Source of the DNA: Novosphingobium sp. AAP83
GTDB lineage: Bacteria; Pseudomonadota; Alphaproteobacteria; Sphingomonadales; Sphingomonadaceae
Direction: 5' to 3'
Assembly (NCBI RefSeq): GCF_001295795.1
Contig: NZ_LJHY01000004.1
Coordinates: 186,001 to 250,000, forward strand
Length of the DNA: 64,000 nt
The translations under genes were made by a program, and so were the position numbers. A model generated the notes under the pieces. That model was not told the DNA's origin. It did no database searches and was given only the letters and a program-made list of their open reading frames with translations. Positions 24,613 through 33,271 of this stretch are shown one piece after another. Position 1 is the first letter of the stretch, and each line of letters opens with the position of its first letter.

Positions 24613-25812
24613 ATGACCGACCTTTTTTCGAAGTTTGATCCCCTGATCGAACAGCGCCGCGCGCTGCTGGCAGGCGGGGTTGAAGATCCGTTTAATCTCG
24701 TGATGGAACGCGTAATCTCGCCCACCGTAGCAGTGTGCAACGGGCGCGAGACGATCCTGCTCGGCACTTACAATTACATGGGGATGACCTTTGACCCCGA
24801 TGTGATTGCGGCAGGCAAACAGGCCTTTGATGATTTCGGTTCAGGCACCACCGGCAGCCGCGTGCTGAACGGCACTTATGCCGGGCACCGCGCTTGTGAA
24901 GAGGCGCTCAAGGAATTCTACGGCATGGATCATGCCATGGTGTTCTCGACCGGCTATCAGGCCAACCTTGGCATCATCAGCACGATCGCGGGCAAAGGCG
25001 ATTACATCGTGCTCGATATCGACAGCCACGCCTCGATCTGGGACGGCTGCAAGATGGGCGATGCCGAAGTGGTGCCGTTCAAGCACAACGATATCGTCGC
25101 GATGGAAAAGCGCCTCAAGCGTATTCCCGAAGGCGCAGGCAAACTGGTCATCCTTGAAGGCGTCTATTCGATGCTGGGCGATATCGCCCCGCTGAAGGAA
25201 ATGATCCGCGTCGCCAAAGAAAACGGCGCGATGGTGCTTGTCGATGAAGCACATTCGATGGGCTTTATCGGACCCAACGGGCGCGGCGTGGCCGAAGATC
25301 AGGGCTGCCTTGAAGATGTCGATTTCGTGATCGGCACGTTCTCGAAGTCGGTTGGCACCGTGGGCGGATTCTGCGTTTCGAACCACCCAAAGTTTGAAAT
25401 CCTGCGCCTCGTCTGCCGCCCTTATGTGTTCACCGCCTCGCTGCCGCCCAGTGTGATGCACACCGCCACGACATCGATCCGCAAGCTGATGCACGGCAAA
25501 GCCAAGCGCGACAAACTGTGGGAAAGCTCGCGCGTGTTGCACAAGGGCCTGCGCGATCTGGGCTTCCAGTTGGGCACGCCCGAAGCGCAAAGCGCGATCA
25601 TCGCGGTGATCATGCCCGATCTCGAACGCGGCGCCGCCATGTGGGAAGCGCTCCTGCACGAAGGGCTTTACGTCAACCTTGCGCGTCCACCGGCAACGCC
25701 AGCGGGGATGACGCTGCTGCGCTGTTCGCTCTGCGCCGAACACACTGCCGATCAGGTGCAGACCATCATTGGCATGTTCGAACGCGCTGGCAAGGCCATC
25801 GGGATCATCTGA
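24613..25812 (+). CDS. spt: Serine palmitoyltransferase (soluble, alpha-oxoamine synthase family)
   Basis: A 399-residue PLP enzyme that condenses L-serine with an acyl thioester to 3-ketodihydrosphingosine, the first step of sphingolipid synthesis. The PLP Lys is in GTFSKSVGTVGG. Other motifs are the glycine-rich FGSGTTGSRVLNGTY, the His of DSHASIWDG that stacks on PLP, and LVDEAHSMGFIG. Length and sequence agree with the homodimeric Sphingomonas enzyme. Operon: ACP, then SPT, then SGNH hydrolase (one-base overlap). Confidence 0.93.
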   Translation: MTDLFSKFDPLIEQRRALLAGGVEDPFNLVMERVISPTVAVCNGRETILLGTYNYMGMTFDPDVIAAGKQAFDDFGSGTTGSRVLNGTYAGHRACEEALKEFYGMDHAMVFSTGYQANLGIISTIAGKGDYIVLDIDSHASIWDGCKMGDAEVVPFKHNDIVAMEKRLKRIPEGAGKLVILEGVYSMLGDIAPLKEMIRVAKENGAMVLVDEAHSMGFIGPNGRGVAEDQGCLEDVDFVIGTFSKSVGTVGGFCVSNHPKFEILRLVCRPYVFTASLPPSVMHTATTSIRKLMHGKAKRDKLWESSRVLHKGLRDLGFQLGTPEAQSAIIAVIMPDLERGAAMWEALLHEGLYVNLARPPATPAGMTLLRCSLCAEHTADQVQTIIGMFERAGKAIGII

Positions 25813-26603
25813 TGCGCAAGGCTTTGCTGGCGCTGGCACTGCTTTCAACGCCCGCACAGGCGCAAAACCGCCCGCCAGCGCCAGCCGCTGTCCCCGAAGG
25901 GATGAGCGATAGGCCCTGCCCTGTGCAGACGCAGGGCTTTCACGCAGGCCACCCCTACGTTCGCCAGAACGACTGGGCGTGGCTGTGCCGCTATGCCGAA
26001 GCCGACAAGCAAATCGCTCAAGCGCCTCGCGTGGTGTTCATCGGTGATTCGATTACCGAGGGCTGGGTCGCGCTTGCGCCATCGCTGTTCGTCAGCGGCG
26101 CGGTGGGGCGCGGGATCAGCGGGCAGACCAGCCCGCAAGCGCTGGTGCGGTTCTATCAGGATGTCGTGCGGCTGCGCCCCAAAGTGGTGCACATCATGGT
26201 GGGCACCAATGACGTGGCGGGCAATACCGGCCCTTCCAGCCCCGAAATGTACACCAACCACATCGCCGCGATGGTCGATCTGGCGCGCGCCAACGGCATC
26301 GCGGTGGTGATCGGCAGCATCCTGCCCGCCGCCAAGTTCCCGTGGCGACCAAACCTTACACCCGCCCCCCAAGTCGTCGCGCTCAACACCTGGCTCAAAG
26401 ACTATGCCAAAGCGCGCGGCGCAGCCTTCGCCGATTACCACAAGGCGCTGGTCAACGCCGAAGGCGGCATCAACCCCGACCTGGCACCTGACGGCATCCA
26501 CCCCAACGCCAAGGGCTATGCCCTGATGGAACCCATCGCGCGGGCCGCGATTGCCGAGGCGGAAAAACTGCGGGGAAAAACACCGACGGCGAAGCGGCGC
26601 TAA
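25812..26603 (+). CDS. Secreted SGNH/GDSL hydrolase
   Basis: A 263-residue exported hydrolase. Signal peptide MRKALLALALLSTPAQAQ. Block I is VVFIGDSITEGW (Ser nucleophile), with Gly in GRGISGQTSPQAL; block III is MVGTNDVAGN (Asn), and block V PDGIHPNAKGY holds the Asp/His pair. All four SGNH residues are present. The start overlaps the SPT stop by one base (TGATG), tying it to the sphingolipid operon; it may trim an acetyl or acyl group in the envelope, which is inference. Confidence 0.88.
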   Translation: MRKALLALALLSTPAQAQNRPPAPAAVPEGMSDRPCPVQTQGFHAGHPYVRQNDWAWLCRYAEADKQIAQAPRVVFIGDSITEGWVALAPSLFVSGAVGRGISGQTSPQALVRFYQDVVRLRPKVVHIMVGTNDVAGNTGPSSPEMYTNHIAAMVDLARANGIAVVIGSILPAAKFPWRPNLTPAPQVVALNTWLKDYAKARGAAFADYHKALVNAEGGINPDLAPDGIHPNAKGYALMEPIARAAIAEAEKLRGKTPTAKRR

Positions 26604-26622
26604 ACAGCTCACCGCCCCTTCA

Positions 26623-27435
26623 TTACTTCTGGCACTTCGCACAAAAGAACGTCGACCGCCCCCCCTGTACTACGCGCTCGACCGTGCCGCCACAGGCGCA
26701 TTCCTCCCCCTCGCGGCCATAAACGCGCCAGTCTTTGGCAAAATAGCCCAGTTCGCCGCTGGGGCGGGCGTAATCGCGCAGGGTTGATCCGCCTGCTGCG
26801 ATGGATTCGTTCAAGACATCACGGATGGCGGGGACGAGCAGGGTGAGCGCTTTGGCGGAAACTTTGCCGCCTGCACGCTCGGGATGGATGTGCGCACGGT
26901 TCAGGGCTTCGCAGACATAGATATTGCCCAAGCCCGCCACGATCCGCTGATCGAGCAGCAGGAGCTTCACCGCCGAAATCCGGTCTTTGAACGCGGCTTT
27001 GAGATGCGCGACAGACAGCCCTTCGCCCAGCGGTTCCGGCCCCAGCGCGGCAAATTGCGGCCAGGCATCGAGCGCCGGGGTATCGACCAGATCGACCGAG
27101 CCAAACCTGCGCGCATCATTCAGCGCCAGAATTCGCCCATCGCCGGTCTCCAGCACCAGATGGTCATGCTTGCCGATATCTTCAGGATCGATTCGCCAGC
27201 GACCCGACATACCAAGGTGAAACACCATCGTGCGATCACGATCCGTGTGGATCAGGCCATACTTCGCGCGCCGCGAAAGCCCGGTCACCCGCGCGCCGGT
27301 GAGCGCTTGCGCCAAGTCCACAGGGAACGGACGCCGCAAATCGGCGCGATTGACCGCAACGCGCGCGATAACCTGCCCGTCAAGCACGGTTGTAAGTCCC
27401 CGGACAGTGGTTTCTACTTCTGGTAATTCGGGCAT
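26623..27435 (-). CDS. mutM: Formamidopyrimidine-DNA glycosylase/AP lyase
   Basis: A 270-residue base-excision-repair enzyme that removes 8-oxoguanine and formamidopyrimidines. After the initiator Met, the mature N-terminus PELPEVETTVRGL supplies the catalytic Pro and Glu. The helix-two-turn-helix has GNIYVCEALNRAHIHP, and the C-terminal zinc finger runs C-x-C at ECACGG to CAKC at the end. Start set at 27435 because Pro2 must follow Met. Divergent from ubiE, a pairing common in alphaproteobacteria. Confidence 0.95.
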   Translation of the reverse strand: MPELPEVETTVRGLTTVLDGQVIARVAVNRADLRRPFPVDLAQALTGARVTGLSRRAKYGLIHTDRDRTMVFHLGMSGRWRIDPEDIGKHDHLVLETGDGRILALNDARRFGSVDLVDTPALDAWPQFAALGPEPLGEGLSVAHLKAAFKDRISAVKLLLLDQRIVAGLGNIYVCEALNRAHIHPERAGGKVSAKALTLLVPAIRDVLNESIAAGGSTLRDYARPSGELGYFAKDWRVYGREGEECACGGTVERVVQGGRSTFFCAKCQK

Positions 27436-27509
27436 AACGCCATCACCCCTAACACCCCTCACCTAACACCCTTTGCCGTCCGGGCAATTCCCCACTAAAG
27501 GCGCTAGGC

Positions 27510-28247
27510 ATGACCGCACAAGAAACTGCCTCGTTTGGCTACGAAGATATCCCCGCCGATGAAAAAGAAGGCCGCGTTGGCGCGATCTTCTCGAACGTGG
27601 CGCGCAAGTATGACGTGATGAACGATGCCATGTCTGTTGGCATGCACCGCTTGTGGAAAGACAAGTTCGTGCGCCGCGTCCGCCCCAAAGAGGGCGAGAC
27701 GATCCTTGATATGGCTGGCGGCACCGGCGACATCGCGTTCCGCATGGCTCCATCGGGCGCGCAGATCACCGTGTCTGACATCAATCAGGACATGCTCGAT
27801 GTAGGCATCGAACGCGCAATGAAGCAGGGCTTGGACGGGCTGGTCTGGTCCTGCCAGAACGCCGAAGAGCTGAGCTTTGGCGACCGGTTTTTTGATGCCT
27901 ACACCATCGCTTTCGGCATCCGCAACGTGACGCACATCGACCAAGCCTTGGCCGAGGCGCACCGCGTGCTGAAGTTTGGCGGGCGGTTCTTCTGCCTGGA
28001 ATTCTCGACCACGCAATGGCCGGGCTTTTCCGAAATCTACGACGCCTATTCGCACAAGCTGGTGCCCAAACTAGGCCAGATGATTGCAGGCGACGAGGAA
28101 TCCTATCGCTACCTGATCGAATCGATCCGCCGCTTCCCGACCATGCCCGAATTTGAAGGCATGATCCGCGCAGCAGGCTTCCGCCATACCAAGGTTGAGC
28201 CGATCCTTGGCGGCTTGGTCGCGATCCATTCGGGCTGGAAGGTGTGA
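27510..28247 (+). CDS. ubiE: Demethylmenaquinone/2-methoxy-6-polyprenyl-benzoquinol methyltransferase
   Basis: A 245-residue class I SAM methyltransferase that makes the C-methylation in ubiquinone (and menaquinone) synthesis. SAM motif I is LDMAGGTGDIAFRM; family signatures are YDVMNDAMSVGMHRLWKD and FGIRNVTHIDQALAEAHRVL. It lies upstream of ubiB with a repeat element between them. Confidence 0.95.
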   Translation: MTAQETASFGYEDIPADEKEGRVGAIFSNVARKYDVMNDAMSVGMHRLWKDKFVRRVRPKEGETILDMAGGTGDIAFRMAPSGAQITVSDINQDMLDVGIERAMKQGLDGLVWSCQNAEELSFGDRFFDAYTIAFGIRNVTHIDQALAEAHRVLKFGGRFFCLEFSTTQWPGFSEIYDAYSHKLVPKLGQMIAGDEESYRYLIESIRRFPTMPEFEGMIRAAGFRHTKVEPILGGLVAIHSGWKV

Positions 28248-28268
28248 TGCAGGGTCTGCCAGAACAAC

Positions 28269-28370
28269 TCCCCCTCCTCTTCAGAGGAGGGGGCCGGGGG
28301 GTGGTGCTGCGACAAATGCAGCGCCCTGATCCCACCACCCCCAAACCCCCTCCTCTGAAGAGGAGGGGGT
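28269..28370. repeat. Nested palindromic intergenic element (REP/BIME-like)
   Basis: Two palindromes, ccccctcctcttcagaggag with its trailing G run (28269-28293) and its mirror copy at 28346-28369, flank complementary inner arms ggggggtggt (from 28296) and ccaccacccc (from 28332) and a small gctgc/gcagc hairpin. The whole 100-base unit can fold into one long cruciform. It lies between ubiE and ubiB and could attenuate read-through. Confidence 0.7.
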
Positions 28371-28389
28371 TTAACAGCGTCATCCGAGC

Positions 28390-29943
28390 ATGACTCACCC
28401 CGCCACACATTTGCGCCGTTTGCTCGGCTGGGGCCGCACGCTTGCGCGCCACGGTGCCTTGCGCGGGATCGAGGCTGATCCCAATACGCCTGCACCCGTG
28501 CGCACGCTGTGCCGTGTCGCGCGGTTCGGCACGCGCCAGCCCAAGACGCCAGACTACGCCGGAGCATTTCGCGCCATCGGCCCCGCCGCGATCAAGCTGG
28601 GCCAGACGCTGGCCACCCGCCCCGATCTGGTGGGCGAGGAAGCCGCGCACAATTTGCTGGCATTGCAAGACAAGCTGCCGCCGGTTGATTTCGCGCTGAT
28701 CCGGGCCGAGATTGAACGCTCGTTCGAAAAGCCGCTGGAGGCGCTTTACGCGGAATTCGATCCCGAGCCGGTTGGCGCGGCATCAGTCGCTCAAGTGCAC
28801 AGCGCTGTTACCACCGAAGGCCGCAAGGTGGCGGTGAAAATTCTGCGCCCCGGCGTGCGGGAAAAGCTGGCGCGCGATATCACGACTTATGAATGGGCCG
28901 CAGCGCACCTTGAGGCTCTGGGCGGCGAGGCGAGCCGGTTACGACCGCGCATGATCATCGCCAACTTCAAACGCTGGACTGTGCGCGAGCTTGATCTGCG
29001 GCGCGAAGCGGCATCGGCATCCGAACTTGCCGACTTGATGCGTGCCCATGCAGGCTACCGGGTGCCCGCCATCGATTGGGACCGCACCAACGGGCGCGTG
29101 ATGACGCTCGATTGGATCGACGGTATCAAGATCAGCGATACGGCAGCTCTAGATGCGGCGGGAATTGATCGCAAGGACTTGGCTTCGCGCCTCGTCATCG
29201 CGTTTTTGACGCAGGCGATCAGCGGCGGGTATTTCCATGCCGACATGCATCAGGGCAATCTGTTCGTCGAAGCCGATGGCACGATTACCGCGATTGATTT
29301 TGGCATCATGGGCCGGATCGACCGGCGCGCGCGCCAGTGGCTTGCCGAAATCCTCTATGGCCTGACCACGGGCAATTACCGCCGCGTCGCCGAAATCCAT
29401 TTCGAAGCGCAATATGTGCCAAGCTACCACTCGGTCGAAGAATTCGCGACTGCCCTGCGCGCGGTGGGTGAACCGATGCGCGGACGTCCGGTGAGCGAAT
29501 TGTCTGTCGGGCAGATGCTCGACGGACTGTTTGCGATCACCCGCGATTTCGACATGCAAACGCAGCCACACTTGCTGTTGCTGCAAAAAACGATGGTCAT
29601 GGTCGAAGGCATCGCCACCCAACTCGATCCCGAAATCAACATGTGGGACACTGCATCACCCTTTGTGCGCGACTGGATTCGCGATGAACTCGGCCCTGAA
29701 GCGGCGATTGCGGACCAGATGCGTGAGGGCGTCAAGACGCTGCTCGGCTTGCCCGATCTGGTGCGGCGGATCGAAGAGAAGTTTCCGCCCAAGGGGGGCG
29801 CTCCTGAAGCGCCGCCATTGCCAGAGATCGATCTGATCGTCGGCCCCAATCGGCGTCGTCGCAATTGGCTGGGACAACTGGTGCCGTTCCTTGCAGGCGC
29901 TGTGGCTGTGGCCGGTGCCCACGCGCTCGGCCTCTGGGGCTGA
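28390..29943 (+). CDS. ubiB: UbiB family atypical kinase for ubiquinone synthesis
   Basis: A 517-residue ABC1/ADCK-type ATPase that supports the membrane steps of ubiquinone synthesis. Characteristic motifs are KLGQ in AIKLGQTLATRPDLVG, the Ala-rich nucleotide loop GAASVAQVHSA, the catalytic DMHQGNLF and the metal-binding DFGIMGR. A C-terminal hydrophobic helix (PFLAGAVAVAGAHALGLWG) anchors it in the inner membrane. Follows ubiE and the palindromic element. Confidence 0.94.
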   Translation: MTHPATHLRRLLGWGRTLARHGALRGIEADPNTPAPVRTLCRVARFGTRQPKTPDYAGAFRAIGPAAIKLGQTLATRPDLVGEEAAHNLLALQDKLPPVDFALIRAEIERSFEKPLEALYAEFDPEPVGAASVAQVHSAVTTEGRKVAVKILRPGVREKLARDITTYEWAAAHLEALGGEASRLRPRMIIANFKRWTVRELDLRREAASASELADLMRAHAGYRVPAIDWDRTNGRVMTLDWIDGIKISDTAALDAAGIDRKDLASRLVIAFLTQAISGGYFHADMHQGNLFVEADGTITAIDFGIMGRIDRRARQWLAEILYGLTTGNYRRVAEIHFEAQYVPSYHSVEEFATALRAVGEPMRGRPVSELSVGQMLDGLFAITRDFDMQTQPHLLLLQKTMVMVEGIATQLDPEINMWDTASPFVRDWIRDELGPEAAIADQMREGVKTLLGLPDLVRRIEEKFPPKGGAPEAPPLPEIDLIVGPNRRRRNWLGQLVPFLAGAVAVAGAHALGLWG

Positions 29944-29957
29944 TAGGTCCAAAGCCC

Positions 29958-31061
29958 TTGCCACACTACGATATCTCGCATTTGCGCCTGCCCAAGCGCC
30001 ATTTCCATGCGCTGGACCTGTCGCGCCTGCTGGCGGCGATCATGGTGCTGTTCTGGCATTACCAGCATATCTTTGTGCCGCCGGTGCCCTATCACGTGCA
30101 CGTCGATCGGGCGATCCAGCCTTGGTATCCGGTGCTAAGCTGGCTGTATAATCACGGCCACACGGCGGTGCAGTATTTTTGGGCGGTATCGGGCTTCGTC
30201 TTCGCCCACGTCTATCTTTCAGACCCGCGCGCGCGGGGGCGGTTCTGGCTGGCACGGTTTGCGCGGCTGTGGCCGCTGCACCTGCTGACGCTGGGCCTGA
30301 TGGCGCTGCTGCAAGGGATTTACTTCACGCGCACCGGCACCGAATTCATCTACCACACCAACGATCTGAAGCACTTCCTGCTCTCCCTGCCGCTGATGCA
30401 GTATTGGGGTTGGCAGAATAACCAATCGTTCAATGGCCCATCATGGTCGCTCTCGACCGAGATTCTGGCCTACCTCGTGTTCTGGCTCGCGCTACCGGGC
30501 TTGCGCCGCTTGCCGCTCGCTCTGGCATCGGTGCTGGGTGTCGGGATGCTTTGGTACATGCTCAAGGGTGGCCCGAATAAAGAGGTGCTGTCTTGCGTCG
30601 GCTACTTCTTCGTGGGCTGTGCGGTCTATGGCGCCGCGCTCAAAGGCTGGCTGCGCATTGAGAACCTCCTGCCCTTTGGCGCTGCGTTGATAGTCGCTGC
30701 ATTCTGGCTCAAAGCCACCTACCGCGGCGGGGATGCTGCCACGATTGCGGGCACCTTCGGCGTGGTATTCCTCACGCTTGCCGCCGATCTTTCAGACGCC
30801 AAAGGCCGCCTCAGCTTTGGCCAGAAGCTGGGCGATGCGTCTTATGGCATCTATTTGTGGCACATCCCGATCCAGCTTACGATCGTGCTGATCATCGATT
30901 CCATCGGCATCCCCCGCGACATTGCGCGCCAGCCGTGGTTCCTGATCGTCTTCGTCAGCATTGCCATCGCGGCAGGATTCATCAGCCACAAGCTGTTTGA
31001 ACGCCCCGCGCAAAAGGCGGTGTTCGCATTGTGGGCGAGGGTTAAAGCCCGAAAAGCCTAG
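29958..31061 (+). CDS. OafA/YrhL-type membrane acyltransferase
   Basis: A roughly 367-residue acyltransferase-3 protein with about ten transmembrane helices, which O-acylates envelope sugars. The family features are FHALDLSRLLAAIMVLFWHY with the catalytic-type His, FWAVSGFVFAHVYL, RFARLWPLHLL and the WSLSTEILAY box. The 5' end is unclear: TTG 29958 lies just after the ubiB stop and CTG 29940 is an alternative. It separates ubiB from coaBC, which are closer neighbours in many relatives. Confidence 0.85.
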   Translation: MPHYDISHLRLPKRHFHALDLSRLLAAIMVLFWHYQHIFVPPVPYHVHVDRAIQPWYPVLSWLYNHGHTAVQYFWAVSGFVFAHVYLSDPRARGRFWLARFARLWPLHLLTLGLMALLQGIYFTRTGTEFIYHTNDLKHFLLSLPLMQYWGWQNNQSFNGPSWSLSTEILAYLVFWLALPGLRRLPLALASVLGVGMLWYMLKGGPNKEVLSCVGYFFVGCAVYGAALKGWLRIENLLPFGAALIVAAFWLKATYRGGDAATIAGTFGVVFLTLAADLSDAKGRLSFGQKLGDASYGIYLWHIPIQLTIVLIIDSIGIPRDIARQPWFLIVFVSIAIAAGFISHKLFERPAQKAVFALWARVKARKA

Positions 31062-31456
31062 GCCGCGATCTCCGCTAGCTTGTGGTGCGGCAAAAGCCGC
31101 CATGCTGCCAGCATCAGCAACACGTGCAAAGCCTCATAGATCATCGGTATGGCCCAGTCGGGATAGCTGCCCGACAGGCCCAGATCGAGCAAGCGGCCGG
31201 CAAATGATGCGCCAAACAACAGCGCTGGCACCAGCAACAGGTCGGCATTGCGCCGCCATGCGCCCCACATCATGCACACCCCGGCAACGCCGAAAAACGA
31301 TGTGAAGTCCGCGCGGATGGTCGAGACGCCCGCCGCGCCACTTGCCAGCACGCCCAGACCGCGCGCGGCTTGTGCAGGATCGATCAGGAACGAAATCGCC
31401 ATAAACAGGTTGAGCAACCCGCCAAGGAACACCACTGCGGTCAGGATAAGTCTCAT
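31058..31456 (-). CDS. DUF4345-like four-helix membrane protein
   Basis: A 132-residue inner-membrane protein with four hydrophobic helices: about 3-24, 43-65 (FTSFFGVAGVCMMWGAWRR), 72-92 (LLLVPALLFGASFAGRLLDL) and 104-122. The RADF...GVAGVCM pattern and the GRLLDL motif resemble the DUF4345 family. The function is unknown. It converges on the acyltransferase with a four-base overlap at the 3' ends and is divergent from coaBC. Confidence 0.65.
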   Translation of the reverse strand: MRLILTAVVFLGGLLNLFMAISFLIDPAQAARGLGVLASGAAGVSTIRADFTSFFGVAGVCMMWGAWRRNADLLLVPALLFGASFAGRLLDLGLSGSYPDWAIPMIYEALHVLLMLAAWRLLPHHKLAEIAA

Positions 31457-31527
31457 TCGGTGTCACCTTCAGGTTTGTGGCGTGCAGAGTGCACCATACA
31501 GGCACCATACGCAAAAGGATTGCGCGC

Positions 31528-32754
31528 ATGGCCCAGCCATTGCACAAGCGCGGTGCAATGATCGGCAAACGCATTCTCCTTATCGTCGGCGGCGGGATCG
31601 CGGCTTATAAAGCCTGCGAAATGGTGCGGCTTATCCGCAAACAGGGCGCGGACGTCACTTGCGTCCTTACCGATGGCGGCGCGCATTTCGTTACCGCGAT
31701 GACGCTGGCGGCGCTCAGCGAAAATCCCGTCCACACCACGCTGTGGGACCTCAAGAACGAGGTCGAGATGGGGCACATCCAGCTTTCGCGGCAGGCAGAC
31801 CTGATCGTTGTGTGCCCTGCGACGGCTGACCTGATGGCGCGCATGGCAGCGGGCATTGCCGATGATCTGGCCACCACACTGCTGCTGGCGACGGACAAGC
31901 CGGTGATGGCCGTGCCCGCGATGAACGTGCGGATGTGGCAACACGCCGCCACCGTGCGCAATGTCGCCACCTTGCGCGGCTCCGGCGTGACCGTGCTTAA
32001 CCCAGACGAAGGCGTGATGGCTTGCGGGGAATATGGCCCAGGGCGTCTGCCAGAACCCGAAGCGGTGCTGGCGGCGATTGCCGACCGGCTTGGCGCCACC
32101 AATGTCGCAGGCCCGCTTACCGGCAAACGCGTGCTGATCACCGCAGGCCCGACGCACGAACCGATTGATCCGGTGCGCTACATCGCCAACCGGTCGAGCG
32201 GCAAGCAAGGCTTTGCCATCGCCGCTGCCGCTGCCAAGGCAGGCGCGCAGGTGACGCTGATCGCTGGCCCGGTCACCTTGCAGACTCCCGCAGGGGTCAC
32301 GCGCGTCGATGTGGAAACGGCGCGCCAGATGTCTGCCGCAGTTGATGCCGCGCTTCCTGCCGATGTTGCGATCATGGTGGCCGCTGTGGCCGATTGGCGC
32401 TCTGCCGGAGAGGCGAACCAGAAGATCAAGAAGGACGGTTCGGGCCAAGTGCCACCGCTGCAACTGGTCGAGAACCCAGATATCCTCGCTACGCTGTGCA
32501 AATCAGACCGCCGCCCGCCGCTGGTGATCGGCTTTGCCGCCGAAACCAACGATGTTCTGGCCCACGCGCAGGCCAAGCTGGCGCGCAAAGGCGCAGACTG
32601 GATCGTTGCCAACGATGTCGCCACGCACAAGATGGGCGGCGAGATCAACGCGCTGCATATCGTCAGTGCAGCGGGCATCGAAAGCCTGGGTGAAATGCCC
32701 AAAGATGCCGCCGCTGCTGCTCTTGTCCAAAGGATCGCCGATGTCCTCGCCTGA
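31528..32754 (+). CDS. coaBC: Bifunctional phosphopantothenoylcysteine decarboxylase/synthetase
   Basis: A 408-residue two-domain enzyme for coenzyme A. The N-terminal flavin decarboxylase (CoaC, to about 190) has [18 protein letters not shown], the catalytic His region [11 protein letters not shown] and [10 protein letters not shown]. The C-terminal ligase (CoaB) has [20 protein letters not shown], the Lys/Asn motif and GFAAETNDV. The ATG at 31528 has AGGA upstream; 31558 is a later alternative. It overlaps dut by 14 bases. Confidence 0.95.
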   Translation: MAQPLHKRGAMIGKRILLIVGGGIAAYKACEMVRLIRKQGADVTCVLTDGGAHFVTAMTLAALSENPVHTTLWDLKNEVEMGHIQLSRQADLIVVCPATADLMARMAAGIADDLATTLLLATDKPVMAVPAMNVRMWQHAATVRNVATLRGSGVTVLNPDEGVMACGEYGPGRLPEPEAVLAAIADRLGATNVAGPLTGKRVLITAGPTHEPIDPVRYIANRSSGKQGFAIAAAAAKAGAQVTLIAGPVTLQTPAGVTRVDVETARQMSAAVDAALPADVAIMVAAVADWRSAGEANQKIKKDGSGQVPPLQLVENPDILATLCKSDRRPPLVIGFAAETNDVLAHAQAKLARKGADWIVANDVATHKMGGEINALHIVSAAGIESLGEMPKDAAAAALVQRIADVLA

Positions 32755-33208
32755 AGTTTCCGTGCTTGTAAAGCGTCTGCCCCATGGTGAGGGCCTGCCG
32801 CTTCCCGCCTATGCCACCGCAGGCGCGGCGGGCATGGACGTGGTTGCCGCCGAGGATGTGGACCTTGCCCCCGGCGCGCGCCACGCAGTTGCCACCGGGC
32901 TATCGGTCGCCATTCCGCATGGATTTGAAATCCAGGTCCGCCCCCGCTCCGGCCTTGCGCTGAAGCACGGCGTTACCGTGCCCAATACGCCCGGTACGAT
33001 TGACAGCGATTATCGCGGCGAGCTCAAAGTCATCATGATCAACCTCGGGCCAGAGACTTTCGCGATCCGCCGGGGTGATCGCGTAGCGCAACTCGTTGTC
33101 GCTCCCGTGACACGCGGAACGTGGCTTGAGGTTGCCGAGCTTGACGAGACCGCGCGCGGCGAAGGCGGCTTTGGTTCAACCGGCGGATTGGCGGCGCTGA
33201 AGGGCTAA
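32741..33208 (+). CDS. dut: dUTP diphosphatase
   Basis: A 155-residue trimeric dUTPase that hydrolyses dUTP to dUMP. Five conserved motifs are visible: [33 protein letters not shown] with the catalytic Asp, [12 protein letters not shown] and the C-terminal [10 protein letters not shown] lid. Start ATG 32741 lies inside the end of coaBC, an overlap conserved in many alphaproteobacteria. Confidence 0.96.
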   Translation: MSSPEVSVLVKRLPHGEGLPLPAYATAGAAGMDVVAAEDVDLAPGARHAVATGLSVAIPHGFEIQVRPRSGLALKHGVTVPNTPGTIDSDYRGELKVIMINLGPETFAIRRGDRVAQLVVAPVTRGTWLEVAELDETARGEGGFGSTGGLAALKG

Positions 33209-33219
33209 AGGGCCACCAG

Positions 33220-33252
33220 CCAAAAAGGCCCCGCATCGCTGCGAGGCCTTCT
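33220..33252. terminator. Bidirectional terminator between dut and the DUF4136 gene
   Basis: aaaaaggccccgca (from 33221) pairs with tgcgaggcctt across a tetraloop-like tcgc. On the minus strand the stem is followed by TTTTT, ideal for ending the DUF4136 transcript; on the plus strand it also follows dut. Confidence 0.75.
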
Positions 33253-33271
33253 GTCATCCGAAAACGGAAGG

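Noticed and set aside
28269..28370. CRISPR-like repeat
   Set aside because: Only two mirror-image palindromes with no equal-length spacers and no cas genes.
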